DNA of 64,000 nt from Byssovorax sp. (GTDB taxonomy: Bacteria; Myxococcota_A; Polyangia; Polyangiales; Polyangiaceae), in the NCBI GenBank assembly GCA_025362495.1, contig JANYGI010000002.1, positions 1 to 64,000 on the forward strand, given 5' to 3'. Shown here piece after piece: positions 51,188-61,837 of the stretch (its first letter is position 1; each line of letters opens with the position of its first letter). The notes beneath the pieces are model-generated. The model worked only from the letters and a program-made list of their open reading frames with translations, was not told where the DNA came from and made no database searches. Made by a program: the position numbers and the translations under genes.

Positions 51188-52242
51188 TTTGTGGCGCCTT
51201 CGCGGGCAAAGCGGCCGAGGCGGAGCACGTCAATCAGCACCTGCGCGCCGCCGCTGCGGATCTGCTCCTCGAAGGCGTTGAGCGCAGGAGTCCGCGGCTG
51301 GCGAGCGAGCGCGGCGTCGACGGCCCACACCGCGACCTCTTTCGAGGCGATCCCGAGGGCGGCAACGACCTTCGCGGCCAGCTCGCCGTCGGCGCGCGAT
51401 TGCGTTCCGAGGCGCGCGAGGCAGCTCGCCGCGAGGAAATAGATGAGCTCGGGATCGCGCGGGACAGCGGCAGTCCCCGCCGCAATGGCCTCGAGCGAGG
51501 GGGCCTGGAGAGCGCGCTTGGCGAAGGCCGTCCACTCGGCGCCGGCGCGATCACCCACGGATCCAGCGGCCATCGCGGCCCAGAGCCGCTCGCTCACGGT
51601 GACGAGCGCGTCCGAGAGCAAATGCCAGGCGCGCGGCGTGGGATACGCGGGCGTCGCGTCGCTCGGCGGGAGCTCGAACAGGCGATCGGGCCGGGCGCGA
51701 ATGAACGCGAGCACGAGGGCGTGAATGCCATGCGACGCGCCCCACGCGAGCCAGGCCTCGACGTCGGCGGCGAGCGCCACGTGCACCATGCGATTGGCGA
51801 GCGCCGTGGCCATGGGCCGCACGAGGGCCCGGTCCTCGACGCGATTGCCCGCGCCGACGACGCGCGATCCCGGGGGCAGCTCGTAATCGCCGAGGCGCCG
51901 GTCGAGGATGAGCGAATAGAACGCCTTCTGCACGTCGGGGACCGCGCTGTTGAGCTCGTCGATGAAGAGCAGGAAAGGGCCTTCGCGAAGGATGCCCTTG
52001 GGCGGGCAGAACTCGGTCGCGAACCCGCCGCCCTCCCGGGCCGTGATGCGGGGCACGCCGATCAGATCCTCGGGCGCGATCTGGGTGCCGAGGAGCGTGA
52101 CGCAGGGAACGGCGAGGAGATCGGCGGCTTCGCGCACCAGGGCGCTCTTGCCGATGCCCGGAGGGCCCCAGATGAACGGGGTGCGATCGGCCGGGAGAGT
52201 CACCAGGAGCTCGACGAGCTCCGGCGGGGTGAGCGCGAGCAT
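51184..52242 (-). CDS. MoxR-type AAA+ ATPase
   Basis: A 352-residue AAA+ ATPase. Walker A GPPGIGKS lies at 26-33, Walker B LLFIDELNSA at 91-100, sensor 1 region VVGAGNRVED near 130, and the arginine-containing NRMVHVALAADVEAWL near 148. This is the MoxR branch. ATG 52242 gives the family start MLALTPPELVELL; the frame is open to 52395, but that extension is not homologous. Its stop overlaps the DUF2201/VWA start as ATGA, so the two are made together. MoxR-VWA pairs mature or dismantle protein complexes. The upstream gene, an Rpn-like protein, is on the same strand 92 bp away. Confidence 0.9.
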   Translation of the reverse strand: MLALTPPELVELLVTLPADRTPFIWGPPGIGKSALVREAADLLAVPCVTLLGTQIAPEDLIGVPRITAREGGGFATEFCPPKGILREGPFLLFIDELNSAVPDVQKAFYSLILDRRLGDYELPPGSRVVGAGNRVEDRALVRPMATALANRMVHVALAADVEAWLAWGASHGIHALVLAFIRARPDRLFELPPSDATPAYPTPRAWHLLSDALVTVSERLWAAMAAGSVGDRAGAEWTAFAKRALQAPSLEAIAAGTAAVPRDPELIYFLAASCLARLGTQSRADGELAAKVVAALGIASKEVAVWAVDAALARQPRTPALNAFEEQIRSGGAQVLIDVLRLGRFAREGATK

Positions 52243-52334
52243 GGGGGGCTTTATAGCAAGCCCAGCCGCGAGGGGGCGGCGTTTTGCCCGCGGGCGCGCT
52301 GCTGGAGCGTGCGGGATACCCGCGGCGAGTGGGT

Positions 52335-53267
52335 TCAGCTCAGCTCGTCGATCACGTCGGCGATCGAGGTGGAGACAGCGGCCTTCTCCAGCCATTGCTC
52401 CAGGCGCTCCGGGCTCTTCTGAGCGAGGATGTGCTCACGGGCAGCGTCGGGCACGGCGATGCCGCGGACACGGAGCACCGTCAGCAGCGCACGCGCCGCC
52501 GCCTCGGCGCGTCCCTCGGCGCGTCCCTCGGCGCGTCCCTTGTCCCGCCCCAGCTCGCATGCTTCGTTCCATGAGCCCTGTATATTCACGATGAACTCCT
52601 CTTCTTCCGGTGTCCGGCCCGGATTCTTCCCGATCACGCTCTCCAAGTGTACCAGTATGTGCTCGGCCACGGCACGCTCGTGCGCGTCCCGCGGCAGGGC
52701 GGCGAGATCGGCGAGCGCGCCCGGGAGGCCTGGACCCGCCGCCATGATGCGGATGAGCAGGGTCGAACGATCGCGGGGCAGCTCGCCCGCGACGACGATG
52801 CCCGTGCGGTAGAGATCTCCCCCGAAAAAATAGACGCCCACCGGCCAGCCGGGCGCCGCTTGGCACTTGAGCTTGAGCAACGTCGGCGCCGAGACCGCGG
52901 CGGCGATGATCCAGAGTCGGGGCTCGACGAACGGCTCCGCGGGTAACCCCTTCAGCTTGCGCCTCTTGCTCTGCGTGCGCGCCCTGCGTTCACACTCATC
53001 CCAGTGGGCGAAGTGCTTGCCGAGGCAAGCTCGAATCTCGGCGTCGCTCGGGGCGTGCGCGTACACCTCGATGAGACAGAGAATCGAAGCGATGCGCCCC
53101 AGGAGCCCGAGGCGGGCGCGCTCTCGGTCGCGCGTCGGGTCCGGATCGTGGCGAATGTCCGCGTGCTGGGCGTCGCGGGAGATCTCGTACTGGATGATGG
53201 TGGCGCCGGAGGCGGTCAGGGCTTCTTTGCCAACTTTCTTGGCGAGCTGGTCGAAGGGATTGTGCAT
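52335..53267 (-). CDS. Rpn/PD-(D/E)XK-like family protein of Sorangiineae
   Basis: A 310-residue protein belonging to a family I recall as strongly expanded in Sorangium-like genomes, unnamed. The start MHNPFDQLAKKVGKEALTAS, then ADIRHDPDPTRDRERARLGLLGR and CLIEVYAHAPSDAEIRACL (about 37-85), has an Asp and Glu spaced as in PD-(D/E)XK nuclease-like Rpn proteins, though the Lys is not certain. WNEACELGRDKGRAEGRAEG leads into a helical tail, and GRAE repeats come from a 12-bp DNA repeat. The end VIDELS is conserved in the family. ATG 53267 is preferred to TTG 53300. Function unknown; recombination-promoting nucleases are the nearest known model. Confidence 0.6.
   Translation of the reverse strand: MHNPFDQLAKKVGKEALTASGATIIQYEISRDAQHADIRHDPDPTRDRERARLGLLGRIASILCLIEVYAHAPSDAEIRACLGKHFAHWDECERRARTQSKRRKLKGLPAEPFVEPRLWIIAAAVSAPTLLKLKCQAAPGWPVGVYFFGGDLYRTGIVVAGELPRDRSTLLIRIMAAGPGLPGALADLAALPRDAHERAVAEHILVHLESVIGKNPGRTPEEEEFIVNIQGSWNEACELGRDKGRAEGRAEGRAEAAARALLTVLRVRGIAVPDAAREHILAQKSPERLEQWLEKAAVSTSIADVIDELS
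52502..52537 (-). repeat. 12-bp tandem repeat, three perfect copies
   Basis: CCTCGGCGCGTC occurs three times head to tail at 52502-52513, 52514-52525 and 52526-52537. On the minus strand it codes for GRAE repeats in the Rpn-like protein. Copy number is likely variable. Confidence 0.95.
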
Positions 53268-53289
53268 GGGATGGCGCGGCGCCTCCGGC

Positions 53290-53308
53290 GGAGAGACCAA
53301 CTCTCTCC
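53290..53308. repeat. Short perfect hairpin upstream of the Rpn-like gene
   Basis: GGAGAGA (53290-53296) pairs with TCTCTCC (53302-53308) around CCAAC. Outer arms CTCCGGCG (about 53283-53290) and CGCCGGAG (about 53331-53338) extend the symmetry. It lies 22 bp before the ATG at 53267, in the leader, and could mark a regulatory fold or the terminator of the GFA gene. Confidence 0.45.
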
Positions 53309-53433
53309 TTCAAGCAGGCGTGTCGCACCGCCGGAGCACGTCGGATGCCAGCGTATCGCGCGCAAAATCATCGAGAATTTCCCAGCCGGGAGGGTGGCGC
53401 CGCCAGGTCGGGGGGTGGCGCCGCGGCACGTGA

Positions 53434-53802
53434 TCAGTCGAGGTACTCCCACGTGGCCGCCCCGTCGAGGCGACGAATACGCACCTCGCCCAGGGCGCCA
53501 GGCTCGAAGTTGCGCGCGTTAACCCCCATCCGTCCGCCGGCAGCGCGCTCGATGGCCTCCCAGTGCGTGACGCAACCGCAGTGTGCACATCGCACGAACC
53601 GGAGGCGCCTGTCGCCCCATGCGTACTCCGCGGTGGCGCCCGCTCCGGCAATGACACGAACCGCGGCTGCCTCGTAGTAGGCCCACAGCGTGCCATAGCG
53701 GCGGCAGATGGAGCAATTGCAGTCCGTGAGGCTCGCCGGCCGATCCGGCACCTCGACGCGAACGGCTCCACAATGACAGGTCGCGGTCAGCATGCGGCCC
53801 AT
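53434..53802 (-). CDS. GFA (glutathione-dependent formaldehyde-activating-like) zinc protein
   Basis: A 122-residue protein with the GFA/Mss4-like fold. Zinc-binding Cys sets are visible: TCHCGAVRVEV near the start, CNCSICRRYGTLWAYY (about 28-43), and RCAHCGCVTHWEA near 71. The family is named after a formaldehyde-glutathione enzyme but most members are of unknown function. ATG 53802 and 53793 are both possible and have no strong ribosome site. The gene precedes the Rpn-like gene on the same strand by about 166 bp and is divergent from the NmrA-like reductase. Confidence 0.85.
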   Translation of the reverse strand: MGRMLTATCHCGAVRVEVPDRPASLTDCNCSICRRYGTLWAYYEAAAVRVIAGAGATAEYAWGDRRLRFVRCAHCGCVTHWEAIERAAGGRMGVNARNFEPGALGEVRIRRLDGAATWEYLD

Positions 53803-53892
53803 GATGCGCCGTCGAGGCGGCGCCGGGATCGGATTCTTCGCCTGATTCGCGGCCATTCACGCCGTCGATGAGCGCCATGCACCGGAAGCCCC

Positions 53893-53920
53893 TTCGCAGC
53901 CCGCGCGGCGTGACTATCCT
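53893..53920 (+). promoter_or_regulatory. Candidate promoter for the NmrA-like gene
   Basis: TTCGCA (53893-53898) and TATCCT (53915-53920), 16 bp apart, match sigma70 consensus at 4 of 6 positions each. The start would lie about 30-35 nt before the ATG at 53959. Support is weak. Confidence 0.3.
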
Positions 53921-53958
53921 CCGGTCTCCGCAACGACGACCCCCGGAGGAGATTGAAC

Positions 53959-54831
53959 ATGGCCAGCACGATTCTCGTCACCGGCGCGACCGGCACGATT
54001 GGTTCCGAAGTGGTGAAGGCGCTCGCGGCGAAGCCCGGCGTCACCGTCCGCGTCGCCGTCCGCAGCGCCGCGAAGGCCGAGAAGCTCCTCGGCGCGAACG
54101 TCGTTCCTGTCGATTTCGACTACGAGAAGCCGGACACCATTGCAGCGGCCGTGAAGGGCGCCGACCGCGTCTTCCTGCTCACCCCGTTCGCGCAGAATCA
54201 GGTCGACCTCGGCAAGCTCCTCATCGACGCCTCGAAGGCCGCCGGCGTGAAGCACATCGTCAAGCTCTCGGCCGTGGGCGCCGACATCGAGCCGGGCATC
54301 CAGCTCGGGCGCTGGCACCGCGCGATCGAGAAGCTCATCGAGGCCTCGGGGGTCGCCTACACGTTCCTCCGCCCAGCGAACTTCATGGATAACTTCATTC
54401 ACTATTACCCGCCGGCCGCCGACGGGAACATCTATCTGCCCCTCGGCACGGGGGCCTGCTCGTACATCGATTCTCGCGACATCGCCGCCGTCGCCGCCGC
54501 CGTGCTCACCGAGGATGGACACAGCGGGAAAGCCTACGTTCTGACCGGTCCCGCGGCCCTCACCACCGCCGAGGCAGCCAGTGCCATCGGCAAAGCGTCG
54601 GGGCGCGACATCCATTACGTCGACGTGCCCGAGGCCGCCGCGAGCAAGGGCATGCTCGAAATGCAAATGCCTGGCTGGATGGTCGACGCGATGATGGAGC
54701 TGCACGGGATCGTCAAGGCGGGCTATGCCTCGGCGACGACGCAGCTGGTCGAGCAGCTCACCGGGCACGCGCCGCGGACGTTCGCCGACTTCGCGCGCGA
54801 CAGGGCCGCCGCCTGGACGACGAAGAGCTGA
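53959..54831 (+). CDS. NmrA-like NAD(P)-binding reductase (atypical SDR)
   Basis: A 290-residue Rossmann-fold protein. ILVTGATGTIGSEVVKAL (5-22) is the NAD(P)-binding loop of the atypical SDR GxxGxxG type; VRVAVRSAAKAEKL binds the cofactor ribose; VKLSAVGAD and RWHRAIEKLIEASGVAYTFLRPANFMDNF (about 105-140) are NmrA/quinone-oxidoreductase-2-like. It probably senses or uses NAD(P)H to reduce quinones. ATG 53959 follows GGAGGAG (53945-53951) at a good distance; a TTG two codons earlier is less likely. It is divergent from the GFA gene and followed after 36 bp by a HEAT-like protein gene. Confidence 0.88.
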   Translation: MASTILVTGATGTIGSEVVKALAAKPGVTVRVAVRSAAKAEKLLGANVVPVDFDYEKPDTIAAAVKGADRVFLLTPFAQNQVDLGKLLIDASKAAGVKHIVKLSAVGADIEPGIQLGRWHRAIEKLIEASGVAYTFLRPANFMDNFIHYYPPAADGNIYLPLGTGACSYIDSRDIAAVAAAVLTEDGHSGKAYVLTGPAALTTAEAASAIGKASGRDIHYVDVPEAAASKGMLEMQMPGWMVDAMMELHGIVKAGYASATTQLVEQLTGHAPRTFADFARDRAAAWTTKS

Positions 54832-54867
54832 GCCAGCGGGCCTCTTCGCGCTACCATTCGCGCCTGG

Positions 54868-56994
54868 ATGCTCGACCGCGCCTCGATCGACCGACTCGCT
54901 CGCACCCCGGAGAAGAACGCTCCGCTCCTCAACGTCGCGCTCGCGGAGGAAGGGACGGCGCCCGTGCTGCTCGCGCTCTGCCGATCGATCGCGGTCGGGC
55001 CCGAGGCGCTCGCGGTCATCGGGCACCGGATGATCGACGAGGGCGACGCGGTCGGGAAGGATCCCGCGACGCCGGCCGATGAGGTCGTTTCGGTCGCGGG
55101 CGAGCTCGATCGGCTGCTGATCGCGCACCCGCGCGCGCCCGATGCGCTGCGCGACGCGATCCTCGGGAGGCACCCGCGCGACGCGTTCTTCGTGCTCGCC
55201 GCGGCGTGCCATCCGCAGGCGACGTCGGCGGCGATCGAGCGCGCCGTCGACTGGCCCGCGGCGTCGGCGGTGCACGATCGGCTGTGGATCCCGCTCCTCG
55301 ACACCGGCGCGGTTCCCCCTCTCACGCTCGAAGAGTGGGCGCAGGACGCGAGCCCGCTGCGGCGCGAGGCGGCGGCGCGCATCACCCACGACCCAGGCTT
55401 GTTATCCCGGCTCGCGCGCGATCGATCGCGGCAGGTGCGCCGCGCCGTGGCGTCGAACCGCGAGGCCGCCGGCGAGCGGACGCGGCTCGCGAGCGACGAT
55501 CCGGCCGTCGAGGTGCGCGCGCGCGCCGCGGGGCAGCTCTCGCCGAACACCGAGGCCGATCGCGACGGCTCGCGCGTGATCGAGACTGCCCGCTTCGCCG
55601 CGGCGCTGCGGGCGATGGCCGGCGGCGGCGTGCTCGCGCCCGATCTGGTCCGCGCCCTCGCCGGCAACGCGGCCGAGCTGGATCTGGAAGGGGCCTTGAT
55701 CGCCGGGCAGGTATTGCCGCGCTCCGAGCTCTGCGGCCTCGTCGATCAGGTGATCGATCTGGGCTTCGATTCGGCGCGATCCACGAGCCTCGCCGCCGGC
55801 CTGGCGCTCCGCCCCAAGGTGCCTCACGACGCCTCCGAGAGCGAGGACGAGGCCGAGCTGCTCCACACCGAGATTGTCTATGATCTGGTGAAGTCCCTCT
55901 CCCGCACGACGACGGCGGAGAGCCGTTTGACGGGCAAGGCGCGCCTCGCGGCCTGGGCCGCCGAAGGCCTGGTGCGGTGCGAGGCCGTCGATCGCGAGCG
56001 CGTGCTCCACCACCTCGCGCGCCGTCCGATGGCCGCCGAGCGGATGATCCTCGCCCGCGGCGCCGCGCTGCGCCCCGCGATGGTGGGCGAGCTCTGCGCC
56101 GCCGCCGCCGAGGTCGACGAGGTGCCGGCCGCGCTCCTGGAGCTGGCGTGGTCCGATGTGTCCATCCCGGACACGTTGTTGACGGAGCTGGCCACGCGCC
56201 TCGGGCGGCCCAAGAAGCGCGCCGAAGATCTCCCGGAAGACGAGGTGGATCTCGATCCCTCGCTGCGATCGTTGCCCGTGCTCGAGCGCGTGGTGCTGGC
56301 GGCGACGACGCGCGCCAACGTGTCGCCGCGCGCGGCGCTGGCCGTCGTGGCGCTCGACGCGCGGCGCGTGCGCTACGTGCTCTCGGCGATGCCGCAGTGG
56401 AAAGGGCGCCTCTCCGGCGGCCGCCTGGCGCGGGTGCTGCGGCAGCACGCGGGCGCGATCACCGTCGGTCACGCCGAGGCGCGCGCCCGCGGAGCGAGGG
56501 TAGAGAGCTGGACAGAGCGGGTATTGACGGAGCTCGAGCTATCCATTGCTCTCGCCGTCGGCCACGTGACCGGAGCCGAGGTGGCGCGCCGGATCCAGAT
56601 TGGCAGACAGGTCCTCGAAGAGGGGGTGACGCTGGCCGGAGGCGCCGAGGCGCGCGCCGCGCTGGAGGGCGCCGCGGGTATCCAGCCCATCCTCGACTGG
56701 GCGGCGAAGAATCGCGGCTCGATCCCGGCGGCGCTCGCGGTGTGGCTGCTGCTCGAGCGCTTCGATCGGGAGCGCGGATCCACGGTGATCGCCGCGTCGA
56801 TCGATACGCTGTCGACGGGCAACGCCCGCGTGGCGGCCGGGGTGTGCGACGCGCTCTCGCTCCTGGAGCACCGGCGCCCGGGGCGCCTGGAGACGATTCA
56901 TCCGCAATCGCCCCGGGGCCGCGCGACGATGGCGAGCGCCATTGCAAGGGCCTATCGCGCGCTCGGCGGAATGCGCGACGAGAGGCAGGGTTGA
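54868..56994 (+). CDS. Large HEAT/LRV-like repeat protein
   Basis: A 708-residue soluble protein that I do not recognise as a named family. It is nearly all alpha-helix and very Ala/Arg/Glu-rich. The part around 170-230 (DPGLLSRLARDRSRQVRRAVASN and LASDDPAVEVRARAAGQLSPN) looks like leucine-rich-variant or HEAT repeats, whose units often begin with DP and carry R at a fixed place. The rest has diverged repeats. Such solenoids bind other proteins or nucleic acid. No signal or membrane helix is seen. It follows the NmrA-like gene by 36 bp and precedes the VOC gene by 71 bp on the same strand. Confidence 0.7.
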   Translation: MLDRASIDRLARTPEKNAPLLNVALAEEGTAPVLLALCRSIAVGPEALAVIGHRMIDEGDAVGKDPATPADEVVSVAGELDRLLIAHPRAPDALRDAILGRHPRDAFFVLAAACHPQATSAAIERAVDWPAASAVHDRLWIPLLDTGAVPPLTLEEWAQDASPLRREAAARITHDPGLLSRLARDRSRQVRRAVASNREAAGERTRLASDDPAVEVRARAAGQLSPNTEADRDGSRVIETARFAAALRAMAGGGVLAPDLVRALAGNAAELDLEGALIAGQVLPRSELCGLVDQVIDLGFDSARSTSLAAGLALRPKVPHDASESEDEAELLHTEIVYDLVKSLSRTTTAESRLTGKARLAAWAAEGLVRCEAVDRERVLHHLARRPMAAERMILARGAALRPAMVGELCAAAAEVDEVPAALLELAWSDVSIPDTLLTELATRLGRPKKRAEDLPEDEVDLDPSLRSLPVLERVVLAATTRANVSPRAALAVVALDARRVRYVLSAMPQWKGRLSGGRLARVLRQHAGAITVGHAEARARGARVESWTERVLTELELSIALAVGHVTGAEVARRIQIGRQVLEEGVTLAGGAEARAALEGAAGIQPILDWAAKNRGSIPAALAVWLLLERFDRERGSTVIAASIDTLSTGNARVAAGVCDALSLLEHRRPGRLETIHPQSPRGRATMASAIARAYRALGGMRDERQG

Positions 56995-57065
56995 GGCAAT
57001 GCGCCTCGGCCATTTCACGTCATCCGCAGAGAATGAATCGATTGAAATGCAATGAGAGAGGCGCC

Positions 57066-57440
57066 ATGATTTCATTCGTCGGGGTCGACCACGTGCAGCT
57101 CGCAGCGCCGCCGGAATGCGAGGCGGAGGCGCGGGCTTTCTACGCGGGATTGCTCGGGCTCGAAGAGGCAATGAAGCCGCCGGCGCTGGCCGCGCGCGGA
57201 GGGTGCTGGTTTCAATGCGGGGCACAGCAGATCCACATCGGTGTCGAGAGAGAGTTTCGCGCCGCGCAGAAGGCGCACCCGGCATTGCGGCTCGCGGACC
57301 GCGCAGGATTCGAGGCGTTGCTCGCGCGATTGACGGCGCGCGGCGTGGCCATCAATCACGACGACGAGGAGGTGCCGGGCGTGGCAGCGCGCTTCTTCGT
57401 GGCCGATCCATGGGGCAATCGGCTCGAATTCCTGGTGTGA
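57066..57440 (+). CDS. VOC (glyoxalase-like) family protein
   Basis: A 124-residue protein with one VOC domain pair. The expected metal ligands are visible: His 9 in VGVDHVQLAAP, His in QQIHIGVERE (about 58) and Glu in GNRLEFLV near the end; FYAGLLGLEEAMKPP and RFFVADPWGNRLEF are family signatures. These small enzymes include glyoxalases, dioxygenases and antibiotic-resistance proteins; no substrate is implied here. ATG 57066 follows AGAGAGGCGCC. The frame is open far upstream through the HEAT-like gene, which is a shadow. It is followed after 63 bp by a small membrane-protein gene. Confidence 0.88.
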   Translation: MISFVGVDHVQLAAPPECEAEARAFYAGLLGLEEAMKPPALAARGGCWFQCGAQQIHIGVEREFRAAQKAHPALRLADRAGFEALLARLTARGVAINHDDEEVPGVAARFFVADPWGNRLEFLV

Positions 57441-57503
57441 TGAAGCGGGCGCGAGCGCGCGCTTCCTGCTATTTACCCGGCGGGCCGCTCGGGGCGGCGC
57501 GCC

Positions 57504-58049
57504 ATGACTGATCCCAAGATCCGCGACCACTTCGTCGACGACGACGCGCTTCGCCCGTCCCACGACATGCTGGAGACGGCGCGCGAGATCCGCGTTTCGC
57601 CCGAAGAGCAGGAAGAGGCCGTCGCGCGCGAGGCGGCGCTGCGGCAAGAGCAGGCCGCGCGCGCGCTGCACGAGCAGGCGGTGACGGCGTACGAAGCGCT
57701 TGTGTTGAAGCGCGGACGCGAGCGGCGCGCGCTGATCCTCCACGGGATGATCCTGGTCGTCGGGAGCGCGGTGATGTTCGCTGTGCATCAGGCGCTGAGC
57801 GATCATCTGTGGTTCCCGGTGGTGCTGTGGGTGTGGCTGTTCGCGCTCACAACGCACCTCCTGTGGGTCGTCACGCGCGCGAAGGCGACGCCGCCGCCTG
57901 CGCTGCCCGCCCCCGTCGACGCGCTGCGGGCGGCCTCGCTGCGGCCGCCGCTGGCGCGTCCGCTGGCGGGGCGCTTCCGCGAAGAGGCCGACGAGGCCAC
58001 GCGAGCCCGCGCGCGCACGACGGTGCGAACGACGCGCAAGCGCGATTGA
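57504..58049 (+). CDS. 2TM-domain membrane protein
   Basis: A 181-residue protein. The N-terminal 75 residues are charged and predicted helical or coiled coil (SPEEQEEAVAREAALRQEQAA). Two hydrophobic helices follow (about 77-97 and 103-123, with HGMILVVGSAVMF and WFPVVLWVWLFALTTHLLWVV), the pattern of the 2TM domain with His residues at both ends. The C-terminal 50 residues are Pro/Arg-rich and basic. In other bacteria 2TM domains sit on histidine kinases and regulators; here it stands alone. It is convergent with the DUF938 gene, with a short GC hairpin near 58072-58086 between them. Confidence 0.65.
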   Translation: MTDPKIRDHFVDDDALRPSHDMLETAREIRVSPEEQEEAVAREAALRQEQAARALHEQAVTAYEALVLKRGRERRALILHGMILVVGSAVMFAVHQALSDHLWFPVVLWVWLFALTTHLLWVVTRAKATPPPALPAPVDALRAASLRPPLARPLAGRFREEADEATRARARTTVRTTRKRD

Positions 58050-58086
58050 GCCTCGAAGCGCCGGTCACGCCCGCGCAAAAGGCGCG

Positions 58087-58679
58087 TTAACGACGGCGAA
58101 ACACGACCGAATGGTTGTTCGCCGGCATGACGACGACGCGCTCGCGCCCGAAGCCCGCGGCCTCCGCGGCGCGCGTCACCTCGTCGAGATCGCGCACGCC
58201 CCAGCGCGGATCGCGGTCGCGGAGCGAGGCGTCGAAGTCGGCGTTGCTCGGGGACGTGAAGGCTCCGTCGAAGCGATACGGGCCGTAGAGGTAGAGCGGA
58301 TTTCCCGGCGCGAGGAGGGTGCTCGCGCCGGCGAAGAGGCCGAGGCACGCCTCCCACGGCGCGATGTGGATCATGTTCACGCAGACTACGGCGTCGGCCG
58401 CGAGATCACGCGCCCACGCGGGCTCGGTGACGTCGACTCGAACCGGCGCGCGCAGGTTCGAGAGGGCCGCGTCGGCGCCGTGATCGGCGATGCTGGAGAG
58501 GCTCTCTTCGTCGGGATCGGTGGGCTGCCACGCGAGCCCGGGGAACGCCGCCGCGAAGAACACGGCGTGCTCACCCGAGCCGGCGGCGATCTCGAGAACG
58601 ACCCCCGCTGACGGTAGAACGTCGCGCAGCACGGCGAGGATCGGCTCGCGGTTGCGCTCGGTCGCGGGGGCGTAGCGCT

Positions 58680-58683
<4 letters not shown>
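58087..58683 (-). CDS. DUF938 family SAM-dependent methyltransferase-like protein
   Basis: A 198-residue protein. The start LKRYAPATERNREPILAVLRD and the SAM loop VLEIAAGSGEHAVFFA (about 29-44) are the DUF938 signature; WQPTDPDEESLSSI, VVCVNMIHIAPWEA and YGPYRFDGAFTSPSNADFD follow. Substrate unknown. The only start that gives this N-terminus is TTG 58683, which overlaps the secA stop as TTGA; a TTG start with such overlap suggests reinitiation after secA. The frame stays open upstream through secA, which is a shadow. The length fits DUF938 (about 200 residues), so no part is missing. Confidence 0.85.
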
Positions 58684-61706
<3,023 letters not shown>

Positions 61707-61837
61707 GGTCGTGTCGCTGCCTTGCTTCCGGAAACGGGGGGATGGCGGAGCCGGGGCACCGTAGTCGCTCGCGTCAGCGCGCGCAATTCGGCCTCTCGTA
61801 ACGTGAGCCCAGGGCGTGCTTCAGCCCAGGGAACCCG

